From: CAJBLF01 sp964495905
GTDB lineage: Bacteria; Patescibacteriota; Gracilibacteria; Absconditabacterales; Absconditicoccaceae
Assembly (NCBI GenBank): GCA_964495905.1
Contig: CAZBWN010000029.1
Coordinates: 186,001 to 250,000, forward strand
Direction of reading: 5' to 3'
Length of the DNA stretch: 64,000 nucleotides
Shown one piece after another: positions 38,466 through 49,734 of this stretch (positions within the stretch are counted from its first letter, which is position 1; each line of letters begins with the position of its first letter). Under the pieces are notes generated by a model that was not told the origin of the DNA, ran no database searches, and saw nothing but the letters and a program-made list of their open reading frames with translations. The translations under genes and the position numbers were made by a program.

Positions 38466-40040
38466 ATGAAAAAATTTCTGATCACTACGCCTATTTATTA
38501 TCCTAATGGATATCCACATATCTGACATGCATACAGTTCCTTTATTGCGGACTTTTATGCGAGATACAAAAGATTGCTCGGATATGACGTGAAATTTTCC
38601 ACCGGTAATGATGAAAACAGCCAAAAAATAGTCCAACAAGCTGAAGCTGAAGGAAAAGATATCATGCAATATCTCAATGAAATGGGTAAAAAACGAGAAG
38701 GTGTCCGGCAGCATCTCCAGATTTCCTATACCGATTTTATCAGAACCACTCAAGAAAACCATAAACATCTCGTACAAGAGATGCTCCAAAAATCATATGA
38801 CAAATGAGATATCTACGAATGAGAATATAAGGGATATTATTGTGTGTGATGTGAGGGATTCAAGACAGAAAAGGATCTGATCCAAAAAGATGGAGAACTC
38901 GTTTGTCCTGATCACCTTAAAAAACCAGATATCATCATCGAAAAAAATCGATTTTTCAAACTCAAAAATTATCAAGGAAAAATAGAAAATTTCTATCAAA
39001 AATGTCCTGAATTTTTGATTCCTGAATATAGATTCAATGAAATGAAATCGTTCGTAAATTGAGGTCTAGAAGACTTTTCTGTCTCTAGAGAAACAAATAA
39101 ATTCGGGATACCGCTCCCCTTCGATCCTAAACAAGTGAGTTATGTCCGATATGATGCATTGTTTAATTATGTCACGGTTTCTAGAGATATAGGATTTCGG
39201 GATGCCGATACCCAAATCGTTCACATATTAGGAAAAGACATCGCTAGATTTCATGCAATTTTTTGGCCAGCAATGTTGATGAGTGTGGACTATAGATTAC
39301 CTAATACAGAATTCGTCACTGGATTTTTCACGGTGGATGGACACAAGATGAGTAAATCCCTCGGTAATGTCATTGATCCTGTACAAGTAGTAGATGATTA
39401 TGATAGGGATGCACTTATCTTCAATTTGCTCTATGATGTGCCTATGGGTGCTGATGGAGACTTTTCTGTAGAAAGATTGGGGAACTTATATGAAAGTATG
39501 TTGATCGGTGGACGAGGAAACTTAGTCAATAGAGTGACGAGCTTATGTAAAAAATATGGTATCACGAGTGGAAAATTTAATAAGCAAAAACGAGAAGTCT
39601 TTAAGGAAAATAATAATAGCAAACTTGTCCAATATTTTGAAGATGGATGGGATGGATCAAAAATAGAAGAGGCCTATCTCAAAAAAGCGGATATCAAATG
39701 ATATCTTGATGACCGATATCAACTTGTCCAGAGAGCGAATGAATATATCACCAAAGCTGAGCCATGGATGAAATATAAGAATGAAGCGACTAAGACTGAC
39801 GCTCTTGCAGACTTGCAATTCTTACTCTATATCGTAAAAAATATAGCGCTTTTCTCAGCACCTATCCTCATCAATTGATTTAAGAAAATCCAAGATATAT
39901 TTGGTAATGAAGAATTGAGTCAGATAGATTCAAGTGTGAATAATGCTGATACCACGTTTAAAGTGGTCTTTGATATGGAAGACTTTCCTGTGAATTTGAA
40001 TCCTGTAATAATTTATCAGAAGAAAGAGGATAAAAATTAG
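38466..40040 (+). CDS. metG: methionyl-tRNA synthetase
   Basis: A 524-residue class I synthetase. The catalytic motif is TTPIYYPNGYPHIGHAYS, whose HIGH glycine is TGA (38523-38525). The zinc-type insert has YYCVGCEGFKTEKDL and LVCPDHL; KMSKS occurs in VDGHKMSKSLGNVIDP. It charges tRNA-Met. No C-terminal tRNA-binding (EMAP-like) domain. In VSYVRYDALFNYV the usual Trp before the Asp is replaced. Ends in TAG. Confidence 0.96.
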
Positions 40041-40149
40041 ACTAATGTCCCGATATATCGGGACGACCAATGATAGACGAATAATAGCTGTTCTTTTACA
40101 AGCTACTGTTCGTCTATTTTTCGTCTATTTTTCGTCTATTTTTCGGCCA
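40041..40149. repeat. gactaa/tcgtctattttt microrepeat array
   Basis: Palindrome GTCCCGATATATCGGGAC, then GACCAATGATAGACGAATAA facing three near-perfect tandem TTTTTCGTCTA units. Same family as 9298 and 17186. Confidence 0.65.
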
Positions 40150-40470
40150 TTATTTACAGCAACCTCCTCCACAACATTCGTCATCTTCTTCATCATGATC
40201 ATGGCCACCGCAGCATCATCCATGGACTGCGGTCTTTCGGCCACTGAGAATATCCAGCAACTCTTTTTGCATTGGGATTCTGCCGGTGAAGATGATATGA
40301 TCATCTATCACCAATGCGGGTAATGTTATGATACCATATTCCTTGATTATTTTTGCATCATTTACTTTTATGATTCTGCACTCTAGCTTTAATTTTTTAA
40401 GTGCCTTCTCAACTGTCTTTTCTAAGAGAAGTGTTTTGGGTGACGGTGTTCCTACTATTTCGATAATCAT
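40150..40470 (-). CDS. thioredoxin-fold protein without CxxC, with Cys/His tail
   Basis: A 106-residue protein. The first 80 residues follow the small thioredoxin_3 fold (IIEIVGTPSPKTLLLEKTVE, ITLPALVIDDHIIFTGRIP with the cis-Pro). The redox site that is normally CPxC reads PSPKT, so both cysteines are gone. The tail GGCCGGHDHDEEDDECCGGG plus CCK has six Cys and two His and probably binds metal. Start at ATG 40470; a TTG lies just upstream. Confidence 0.75.
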
Positions 40471-40500
40471 TACATTCAATTACTAATTAAAAATTACGAA

Positions 40501-41733
40501 TTACGAATTTTGTACATTTAAGATATTCTCTGTTTTCTTTGTATTCACAAATCTGAATAAGAACATGATAATTATGCCGATGGCGAATGCAAATAAGAAG
40601 CTAGCTTGTGGAGATATTTTGTCCCAGAGCATTCAAAGAATATATCAGCCAGGAAGTGCAACAATACCGATAGCCGTATGAAAGATTCCCAAAGCAGTCC
40701 CCTTCTGATTTTTGTGTGCTAGGTCGACAACAAGTGCTCTTTCAGTGCCATCTACGATAGCAAAAACCACTCCAAAAAGGATAAAAAAGAAAATCACTCG
40801 TCCAAGTTGTGTCACCAATGCTAATCATAACGTCACTACTAAGAAGAGACTATATGCTATCCAGAGCATGGTTTTCCTTCACCAGCGATCAGACAATATT
40901 CCGACGGGTGTAGAAAATAGCGTATACACCCCATAAAATAATACATAATACAAAATCGCTCTATTGTCTGTAGCTCCTACATTTTTCGCTTTAAGTAGCA
41001 AGAATGCATATCCGAAATTGACTAATCCAAAGAGTGCTGAGACAAGAATAAAGAGTTTGAGATTGTTGGGTAAAAGCTTTATTGATGTGAGTAATGTGGG
41101 TATCTCTATCTTTGGCTGTACTTTGAGATGTTCTCGATGATTCTCTTTTTTCATATCCTTTGCTTCTTTGACGAAGAGTATCGCGAATACTGCAATCAAT
41201 CCTGGTAGGAAAGCGAAGAGAAATAAATTTTGATATCATAGATAGGGAAATAATACCAATGCTACTACTGCTCACAATACCGAACCCGTTCCATCCATCG
41301 CTCTCTGGATACCGTAGGCTTTACCCATATATTCTGGTGCAGTCGAATCAGCGACCAATGCATCTCTCGGTGCATCCCTCAGACCCTTTCCTATCCTTTC
41401 GATTACTCTAAAGACTAATACTGCTGGCCAAGTGTTTGCAAATGCAAACAATGGTTTTGTGATAGTAGAGAAACCATATCCAATCAGAACAAATATTTTT
41501 CTCTTCTTAAATTTATCCGACAGATATCACGAAAATACCTTTAACAATGCAGCAGTGCTATCTGCGGCTCATTCTATGACTCCTATAATAGTCGCTCATG
41601 CTCATAAACTCGTCAGAAATAAGGGTATCAAAGGGAATACCATCTGTGAGCTTAAATCAGTAAGCAAACTTACCAAGCCAAGTATCAGAACATTTCTAGA
41701 TATTCATCTGAGAAAATATTTTAGGTTTTTCAT
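40501..41733 (-). CDS. major facilitator superfamily transporter
   Basis: A 410-residue protein with about 12 TM segments. MFS loop motif A is seen in SGYLSDKFKKRKIF and again in TPVGILSDRWGKT. RVIERIGKGLRDAPRDALV is characteristic of a drug/unknown-substrate MFS subgroup. Substrate unknown. Many TM glycines are TGA. Confidence 0.9.
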
Positions 41734-41746
41734 ATACAATTTATAT

Positions 41747-42412
41747 TTATAAATATCCTTTTGCTTTGAGATAATCAAATCCTGCTTGTCTGTGACTAAA
41801 GTCATTGAGGGTATGCATATCGCTATTTACATATATTCATCATTCTACGAGAGATAATAATTTATCTAATTTTTCTAGGTTCGTTTTTTTGGTATGTAAA
41901 GAATAGCAATTGAGTTCTACAGGAATCTGATACTCGTTGAGCGCTTTTGCTATAGCTTCCATATCCATATATTCTGAAGTGACAAGATTGCATATATGTC
42001 CCATACATTTTATCTTATCGTGATATTTATGAATAGCGTTGATGTATGCTTGGGTTATATTTTTGAGATCCCCTTGATAAGATACGGGATGACAGGATAA
42101 AATACAAAAATCTGGTTCATGTCCTTGGATATCAAAACAACAATTCCCCTCTTCATCGATAAGATCTCACTCTACGCCGAATAACACCTCCACATCGTTA
42201 TGAATATTTTTCCATCTTTTCGTGTGTCATCTTCGATTCCTTTGTGAAAACCCAGTTTTATCTTGTGCAAACTGACTATGATCGGTTATGGTTATTTTTT
42301 TGAGTCCTATCTTCCCTGCATATTGGACAATTTCATCAATGGTATTCATGCCATCAGAATAATTTATGCTGTGCATATGATAATCTTCGTGAATGGTATT
42401 CAATATCTTCAT
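41747..42412 (-). CDS. PHP-domain phosphoesterase
   Basis: A 221-residue PHP protein: EDYHMHSINYSDGMNTI (motif I), KKITITDHSQF (II), a Glu in FGVEGDLI, LSCHPVSYQG, and NSDMHTLNDFSHR (last metal ligands). Related to histidinol-phosphatase-type PHP enzymes; no histidine pathway is nearby, so substrate is open. The gene starts 26 bp after cysS ends in the same direction. Confidence 0.87.
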
Positions 42413-42438
42413 AATAATAATCCAATCTAATAAAAAAA

Positions 42439-43941
42439 TTATGCTTTAGTTATTTCATATCACTCCTTTGTATCCTGCATCTTGTATCCTGCATCTTGTA
42501 TCTTGTTCCTGAGCTCATCAGAACGTGCATAATCCTTATCTTTTTTGGCCTGTACTCTTTGGTCTGCGAGAGCAGTTATTTCTGCTGGGATATCTATTTT
42601 TACTGTCTCCTGACCGATCCAATCAAAGAGTCATATCTTAAGCAAGTTTTTTTCTAGCCGATGCAATGCGACAAAAAAATCATTCATATCCACCTCCTCT
42701 ACCTTATCCAAAGAATTGAGTGATTGGTTGATGATAGCCAAAACTTGCGGAGTATTGAGATCATCCATCAAAGCCGCCATCATATCTTCAAGCGCATCTC
42801 AGACATATTTGGAATTGATTTTATCTTTTAGTTTTTCGTATGGCATAGCATGATCAAAATCTATGATGATTTTTGTATGCGTATCAAAAAGTTTCTGCAT
42901 CTTTTTGATGAGATTATTTCTTGAATTCTGTGCTGTCTGCATAAGTTCTTCACTGAAATCCAAGAAATTACGATAATGTGCAGTCAAACAAAGATATCTA
43001 AAATCTAAAGGTTGAAATCCCTTTTCCACAAGAGAATCTATAGTCAACAACCCTCCTTCTGATTTAGATTGTTTCTTTCAACCTAAATTAAGAAACTGAT
43101 TATGTAATCGATATTTTACTCGTGGATGCGTGCCGAACGCACATTCAGATTGTGCAATTTCATTGACGTGATGAACAGAAATATGATCTACACCTCAGGT
43201 ATGCAGGTCAAATTGATTTCATAAATATTTGGTTGCCATCGCGCTACATTCTATATGTCGTCCTGGAAATCATTTTCCCCATGGTGAGTCTCGCTCCATC
43301 TGTCTCTGTTCGTTCACCGAAGCAAATTTTCGTAAACCAAAATCTGTCTTATTTTTCTTGTTATCATTTTCTATTCTTGCTCATTGTTGAAGTCAGGCAA
43401 TATCAAGTTTTGCCAATGCTCAATAATCTTTTACTTTGCTCGTATCCATATACACTCAATCAGCTGGAATGATATAGGTAAATCCTTTTTCTTCAAGTTG
43501 CTGGATCATCGCTATCTGTTCTTTGATATGATCAGTTGCTCTACAAATAGTTTGATATTCCTCAATATTGAGCATATGAAGATATCTTTTGAAGCTAGCG
43601 ATATATTTATCTGCGAGTTGCCAAACCGTCATTGCTTCTCTTTTTGCTCATTTCTCCATTTTATCTTCTCCTTCATCAGCATCAGAAGTAAGATGTCCCA
43701 CATCAGTCAAATTCATAACGGATTTGAGCGGATATCACATAATCTTCTCAAGGGTATTTCTGAGAATATCTCGACAAATATATGCTCTCATATTTCAGAT
43801 ATGCGGATCTCGATAGACCGTAGGTCCGCAAGAATACAATCAGACAAAATCTTTTTTAGGTCACTTATAATTCTGGTCTTCCATCAAGGGGACGAAGAGC
43901 TCTTTTTGGCGCGTAAGGGTGTTGTAAATATGTAATTGCAT
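42439..43941 (-). CDS. cysS: cysteinyl-tRNA synthetase
   Basis: A 500-residue class I synthetase. LYSCGPTVYRDPHIGNMR holds a zinc Cys and the HIGH motif; the other zinc ligands are in GRHIECSAMA and GGVDHISVHHVNE; KMSKS reads GGKKQSKSEGG. It charges tRNA-Cys. The last 20 residues (RNKIQDAGYKMQDTKEG) come from a 'gatacaagatgcaggatac' microrepeat embedded in frame. Some HIGH-region and TM-like glycines use GGN; others TGA. Confidence 0.95.
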
Positions 43942-44006
43942 AAGAACAAAGGGGCAAAGAAATAAAGTCATATCTACTGTAGCAAAGCTGAGTATAATTT
44001 CAAATA

Positions 44007-44036
44007 GAAAAAAACCCGCAAATTTCTTTACGGGCT
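44007..44036 (-). terminator. intrinsic terminator
   Basis: CCCG...CGGG stem (with imperfect inner pairs) and T7 on the minus strand, after the toxin gene. Confidence 0.55.
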
Positions 44037-44052
44037 GTTTACATTAACGGAA

Positions 44053-44319
44053 CTATTTATAAATACTATGATTTCCTATATTTATCAACGAAATTATTTT
44101 GTTTGTTTGATCGATTTTACTGATGAACCTATAATCATCATTAATACTGCTAGAGAGATACCCTTCTAATTCTCATTGTAATTTATGTGTCTTTAATTGC
44201 TGATCGTACCGATTTTCCAAAACTTTCAGAAAGTTTTTTTTAAATTTCTCTTTCAGATATTCAGGCAATTTTTGATAATTTTTCTTAAATTGGTTACTTC
44301 TTTGTATTGTCCAAGTCAT
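44053..44319 (-). CDS. RelE/YafQ-type mRNA interferase toxin
   Basis: An 88-residue toxin: MTWTIQRSNQFKKNYQKLPE, then LKTHKLQGELEGYLSSSI, DDYRFISKID and LINIGNHSIYK, the H.L.G.l.g..s......R......I.L..iG.H pattern of RelE-like toxins. It would cut mRNA on the ribosome. Overlaps the upstream antitoxin gene by 26 bp, so the two are translated together. Ends in TAG. Confidence 0.87.
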
Positions 44320-44494
44320 CGAAAAAACTATCTACATCAGTAAATGTTTTACTATTTTTATCATTCATATCTTTTTCCGCTAATGCATGATCTATCACTT
44401 CATAAATTTTTTTCATTTTATCAAATTCTGTTACAAACTCATGTAACAATTTTTGTGGTAAGGTAATAACATCTTGAGTTGTTATAGTACTCAT
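44294..44494 (-). CDS. antitoxin of RelE-type pair
   Basis: A 66-residue acidic helical protein (MSTITTQDVITLPQKLLHEF...) ending SFFDDLDNTKK. The position directly upstream of and overlapping the toxin, and the small acidic character, support an antitoxin. The DNA-binding fold is not recognised; ITTQDVITLPQKL could be an AbrB/RHH-like strand. Confidence 0.7.
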   Translation of the reverse strand: MSTITTQDVITLPQKLLHEFVTEFDKMKKIYEVIDHALAEKDMNDKNSKTFTDVDSFFDDLDNTKK

Positions 44495-44578
44495 ATATGT
44501 AATTTACAAGATAAATTATCTATCTCTTTATATCTATCTCCTCAACTTTTTCAACATCGACTTCTATTTTATATTATT

Positions 44579-44607
44579 AAAAAAAGAGATGAAGAAAACT
44601 TCATCTC
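44579..44607 (-). terminator. intrinsic terminator
   Basis: GAGATGAAG TTTT CTTCATCTC with T7 on the minus strand; ends the lipoprotein gene. Confidence 0.8.
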
Positions 44608-44629
44608 TCACATTATAATTTTTTTTTAC

Positions 44630-45493
44630 TTAGTACCTCGTCGGTATGTTTGGAATACCAATTCCATAATACATCTCCCCTTCAACTACGATTGATTTGA
44701 CTTCGTAATCTTCAATGGGTCCTATCTGGAAGTTGGGATCTGCTACATTCAAGTACCTGTCACGAAGTGATTTTGCATGTTGTGCACGCACACCCTGCAT
44801 CTTCTGTTCAAAATCAGGGAGAGCAATCATCTTCTTTTTCGGTCCTTCAGCACATCCTTCATACCATTCGGTAATCCGCGTCTCAGCAGAGCATTCACAG
44901 CCCCATGGATCATCAGGATCCGGTGTAGTCGGTAAGTGATAGATTTTCATCTCTTCATCCCTTTGTCGTGTTCCATACGTCCAAGCTTCCGGACCTCCTA
45001 AAACCACGGTACAATAGGTACTCACCGATGAAAGCCACCACTCCCAGAATCGTTCATCCTGTTTGTAAAGTTCTTTGGGGATACATAACCACATTTTTTT
45101 AAATGCTTTTTCTCGGTCATAATCACGCCTCAGATCAAGATATGACTTGATGATTTTTGCAAATTCACCTGTAGTCGATGGATTGAGGGTATCCGGCATC
45201 AATGTTGTCTGATAATTTTTGTTCCACACCTTCCAGGCTTTTTCTGCCGTCTTTCTGTATCCTCCAGGTCCATAGATCTGGATGGTATCAGAATCCCACA
45301 GTACATACTGTTGGAGCGTGGTACGGATTTCATCAATCTTTGGGAGAATGCTGTTTTTGTGTTTGTCATTCAAATCTCCCATGACATACATCTCTTTGTG
45401 CCAGAGTTTGTTCCACCAGTTAGGTTGGAGCGTGTCCTTCTTGCAACCATCAATACTGATGATCAGGACAATTGCGATAAATATTTTTTTCAT
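44630..45493 (-). CDS. UGA-free putative lipoprotein
   Basis: A 287-residue protein: signal peptide MKKIFIAIVLIISIDGCKKD with Cys 18 as likely lipidation site, then a Trp-rich body (NWWNKLWHKEMYV, RFWEWWLSSVSTY) of no known family. About 19 glycines, none TGA, and base composition visibly richer in G+C than the flanks. Both suggest recent transfer from a standard-code bacterium, with the IDGCKKD box reminiscent of Bacteroidetes lipoproteins. Own promoter and terminator. Confidence 0.72.
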   Translation of the reverse strand: MKKIFIAIVLIISIDGCKKDTLQPNWWNKLWHKEMYVMGDLNDKHKNSILPKIDEIRTTLQQYVLWDSDTIQIYGPGGYRKTAEKAWKVWNKNYQTTLMPDTLNPSTTGEFAKIIKSYLDLRRDYDREKAFKKMWLCIPKELYKQDERFWEWWLSSVSTYCTVVLGGPEAWTYGTRQRDEEMKIYHLPTTPDPDDPWGCECSAETRITEWYEGCAEGPKKKMIALPDFEQKMQGVRAQHAKSLRDRYLNVADPNFQIGPIEDYEVKSIVVEGEMYYGIGIPNIPTRY

Positions 45494-45552
45494 ATATGTA
45501 TAGGTATTTGTTTTTATTTTTATGATTTTATAATTTTTGTTTACTGCCACTG

Positions 45553-45580
45553 ACTTTACCGATGTTTCACGAAAAGTCAA
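45553..45580 (-). promoter_or_regulatory. probable promoter
   Basis: Minus strand TTGACT (45580-45575), 16-bp spacer, TAAAGT (45558-45553); the -10 is weak. Confidence 0.35.
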
Positions 45581-45654
45581 GTTTAATATCCAATAAAAAG
45601 ACTATTTGATTAATTCATTGATTTTTGATGTGTTTTCCCTATAAGACACACGAA

Positions 45655-45745
45655 TATGGAAGCATAAAAGAATGGAAAGATGGAAGCATGGAAAAATGGA
45701 AAAATTAATCTTTCAATGTTTCAATGTTTCAATGTTATAAAATCT
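45655..45745. repeat. ggaaagatggaa microrepeat array
   Basis: GGAAAGATGGAAGCATGGAA and related units followed by inverted 'tcaatgtttcaatgtttcaa'. The same unit is found inside elp3, rimO and probably mutY. Confidence 0.7.
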
Positions 45746-45786
45746 TTCAATTAATATATTCCCTTCAACCCTTAATTAATTAATTT

Positions 45787-48246
45787 ATGTTGAATTTTGG
45801 GATCCTCGGCAATAATGCCAGAAATCTTCTCTACATCAAAAAGTTTAACGATAAAAAAGGCATCCGCTTGGCAAATAATAAACTCCAAACGAAAGATTTT
45901 CTCGTAGAAAGAGGAATCCCCTTCGCCAAAACCTATGGTGTCATCTCTGATCGTAAAGAGCTGTATGAATTTGATTTTTCTTATCTCCCAAAAAAGAATT
46001 TTGTCGTGAAACCCAATCAATGAAGCAAATGACAATGAGTATATATCGTGAAGTATATCGCAGAAGAACTTCCAGAATGAAATATTGAAATTGTCCCACC
46101 CAAAAATAGATTCCAAAGACTATGAGATCAGATCAGAAAAATATTTTTTCAAGAATTTGAAGATAAACACAATCACCATCATGGGAAATATCAGATAGGA
46201 GACGAGCTTCTCACTGATCAAGAATTTAGGAGACGCTTACTTGATATCCTTGATGGAAAACATTCTATGACGCTTGGATGAGACAAAATAATCGTCGAAG
46301 AAAAACTTATCCCTGGAGAATTGTTTAAGGAATTCTGCGAATTTGGATTGGCCGATATCAGAGTCATCGCATTCAACCTTGTACCCGTTGCTACTATGAT
46401 CAGAGTACCTACCAAGGATTCTGGTGGTAAAGCAAATCTCGCTCAATGAGGATTGTGATTTGGCATCGAAGTAGGGAGCGGGAAGATCACTTCACTTCTC
46501 TGGAAAAATAAGATATACAAATTCAAATTCCCAAAAAGATTCGCTCATTTCCAAAATAGAAAACTTCCCTATCGGAATGATATCTTGTTCCTTTCTTCCA
46601 AGGTGCAGTATTTTGTGAACTTGTGATATCTCGCTCTTGACCGAGTCATAACGAACGAGTGACCTAAGCTTCTTGAAATAAATGCAAGAGCTGGACTTGA
46701 AGTCCAGAAAGTAAGTGATACGAGATTGAAAAATGTTTTGCATAAGATAGCTGATCTCAAAATCGTAGATCCAGAAAAATGAGTAGAGATAGCAAAAAGC
46801 CTTTTCACTCCAGAAAAATCTGATCTTTTACGCAATAAACTCCTCTATCTCTCACAATATGCAAAATTCATCATCAAAGAAAAAGAGGAAGAAGAAAAAA
46901 TAGATATCATCGTAGAAGTGGATCTGAATAAATCCGGAAATTATATGTCACAAAATCTGTTTGATAAGATCAAAGAAAATAAAAGAGAACGATATCTTGA
47001 TCTCTATGAGAATGAGATAACTCTCAAAAAGGCTAAATTTTCCAGCATGGAAAGTCTTGTTGAAAATAAAGTCATCCTCGGAAACAAAACTGCGAGCAAT
47101 TATCTGATCAAACCTGTCCATAAAACACTTGCTAAAATAGAAGTGATCAACCCTCAAAGCATTGATCCATCAGAGACAACAGAACTACATACTATCGATC
47201 AAAAAGTAGATAAACTAGCAAAAAGACTTAATCTCTCAGCCAGATTGAGACCGCTCAATTATTTTGGTGAACTTGATAAATTCATCACTTTGCATGGAAA
47301 ATACAATCCAATTTTTAAATACAAATGGCCTGAAGAACAAAAACTTCTCCAAACCAGAGAAGAGATAGCTAAACTTACAGCACAACTTCATATACTCAAA
47401 AGCCCATTTGCACAGATTTTTCTCAAAAAACTTGAGGAACTGGAACTGAGAAGGAATCTTATCCTTGCATATAGCCAGCAGGATTTTGATACTATCTCAT
47501 TATATAATAAAAAACTTTTTGGCGAGTTTGATGATGGACTCCTCAAAATAGCAAAATCCAAAGTATTGGATAGACAAGAATTTGGCATTAAAAAGGGTGT
47601 TTTGGGCAAGTCTCTCAAACTCTCTGAAATAGAAAAAATCATAGAAAAATATCTGATCGAAAAAAAGATTTATGGAGTGGATATCGTATTCTCTTATGAT
47701 ACGCTTTCAAGGATATCACTCATCATGGGAAAACAGATCAAAATCAGCATATCGAAATCAGCGGTATTCAAAGAGGAATCATTGCGTGCGACTTTGGCAC
47801 ATGAGGTGGATACCCATCTCGTCAGATACCTTAATGGTATCAAATCATGACGAAAGATATTACAATCATGATCCGGGTTTTATGGCTTTGATGAAGAATG
47901 ACTCGCGATATGGAATAGCAATACTGTTTTGCCTGATGATTATGAGAAAATCTCTCTCTATAAGAAATATGTGGTCACTCATGAGCTACAAAAATTCAGC
48001 TTCAGCAAAGCTGCAGAATATATCAGATTCATCTATCCCGAAAGATCTCTTGAATGAATATTCAAGACAATCATCAGATCCAAAAGAGGTATCATCCATA
48101 CAGAAAATATATGAAGCTGATATCTTAAAGATAAGATATATCTAGATGGATTCACCAAAATAGATCAATGGATACAAGCAGGCAATACGCCAGAAAAAAT
48201 GTATAAATGAAAAATGAAGATTGAAGACCTAATATATATAATTTAG
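45787..48246 (+). CDS. ATP-grasp ligase fused to DUF1704 (QEGLA) metallopeptidase
   Basis: An 819-residue fusion. Residues about 1-340 are an ATP-grasp domain: NNKLQTKDFLVERGIPFAKT, KNFVVKPNQGSKGQGVYIV (ATP loop), IIVEEKLIPGELFKEFC, GLADIRVIAFN, and KLLEINARAGLEVQKV (metal-binding end). Residues about 440-810 are DUF1704: SARLRPLNYFGELDKFI, NPIFKY, LAHEVDTHLVRYLNG (metal His-Glu-His) and FDEEGLAIW (variant of the QEGLA motif). In other bacteria these are separate neighbouring genes. Likely joins and removes amino acids on a peptide or protein; substrate unknown. Over 15 TGA glycines. Confidence 0.85.
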
Positions 48247-48301
48247 TCCCGCAGGGCGGGATAGAATTTAGAAAAACATATTTATCCGTTATTGTTTGGT
48301 T

Positions 48302-49606
48302 ATGAAAAAAATCAGCTTGTTCATCTTCTTATTTCTAGGAAGCATATGTTTATTCACTCCTGCGTCAGCGCAATTGACTCCTGCCGATTGTGAATGACAG
48401 ACGCACTGCTCTGCTCCGACCAGATGAGTGAATTATACCAACACCATCATCTATCTCTGAGCACAGGGAGAAGAATTCGATCTCGGATTCCAGCAAAATT
48501 TTGATAAACAAAGGACGTTACTCCAAGAGATTTTTATCGCAGACAATAAAAGTTTTTCTGAAGAAGATATCCTGACCAGAATAAAAGATAATATGACTGA
48601 CATCAAAGCGAGCAAAGTGCTTATCATCAATACTTCCAACTTTGATGTTCTACTTCAAATTCTTGCTAAAGTCCATGTATCGGACAATCTCAATCTCAAA
48701 GATAAAACCATCTATCTCGTGACCAATAGCAATAAATTTTTCCTCAAAAGGGTGCTCGCCAAATATATCAAACCGATTGAAATCACTAAGATATATACGC
48801 TCTCCCAAGATAAACTTCTCAATTTCCTCTCAACACTCTCCTTGAATAAGATAACCAATCAAGAAGAATATATCACCCCATTCTCTCTTTCATTTCAAGA
48901 GACTCCCAAATATCTTCCGATATCTTATCTTATAGATCGTTTGATCTCTCATGGATTCCCGATAGAGCTTGTCACTATATTTCTTGTGCTTTCTTTGGGG
49001 ACATTGTTGATAAGCATTCTGAGACAGATTGTAGGGTTCTCTATCTTTGGTATGTATAGCCCGCTCCTCTTTGCTGTCTCTATGTCGATACTTGGTGTGC
49101 CTTTCAGTCTGGCGTTGCTTGGTATCTGATGGGTAGCGAAACTTCTGATGTGATTGGTCACCAAAAAGATGTATCTCCTTCACAATACTAAAACATCACT
49201 TCTGATACTCTTCTATTTCATTCTTATGCTGCTTACCTTTTGATTGAATACTATCTTCTGATTAAATTTTGTAGATTTCACTCTCTTCGCCAACGGATTC
49301 ATTATCTTCCCGATGATCTTCATCATCATCGTAAGCGATAAGGTATTCAATGAATGATTCAAACTCTTCAGCAAAGGACGACGAGTAGCATTTCTAGAAT
49401 TTTTTGTTGTATCTTTGTCTGTCTATGGGCTCTTCTATCGAACAGGATTGAAACATCTGCTCTTAGCATTTCCTGAATTATTAATAGTGATTTTCATCCT
49501 CAATATCGCTGTAGGAAGATTTACCGGACTCCAGCTTCTTGAATATTTCCGCTTCATGCCATTGATAAAAAAGTCTTCAGAAGAAAGTGAAGAAGAGGAA
49601 GAGTAA
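48302..49606 (+). CDS. 7TM protein of the transglutaminase-7TM (UUP1-type) family
   Basis: A 434-residue protein: signal peptide (MKKISLFIFLFLGSICLFTP), an extracytoplasmic region of about 200 residues, and a seven-TM domain beginning HGFPIELVTIFLVLSLGTLL with ILRQIVGFSIFGMYSPLLFA, FANGFIIFPMIFIIIVSDKV, LLAFPELLIVIFILNIAVGR and TGLQLLEYFRF. These landmarks match the 7TM domain found with inactive transglutaminases (7TM_transglut). The family is known to neighbour ATP-grasp and DUF1704 genes, exactly as here (56-bp gap). Ends in an acidic EEEE tail. Confidence 0.88.
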
Positions 49607-49734
49607 AAAAGATAAATGTTCGTTCGCATATGCGGACTCACGATAAATGACCTTCGGTCGATAAACGCTTCGCGATAAATTTATCAATTTTTATCGTGAG
49701 TGTAACGAACATTTATCGCGAACGAAGTGAGCTT
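49607..49734. repeat. inverted repeat with aacgaacatttatcg units
   Basis: AAATGTTCGTTC...CTCACGATAAAT faces ATTTTTATCGTGAGTGTAAC and GAACATTTATCG, with smaller CCTTCGG and GCTTCGC hairpins inside. A related unit is at 56140-56220. Likely serves as terminator for the 7TM gene and murF. Confidence 0.6.

Noticed and set aside
43384..43935. 183-codon plus-strand frame opposite cysS
   Set aside because: It is the antisense shadow of cysS; the minus-strand frame gives a full synthetase with zinc and KMSKS-like motifs.
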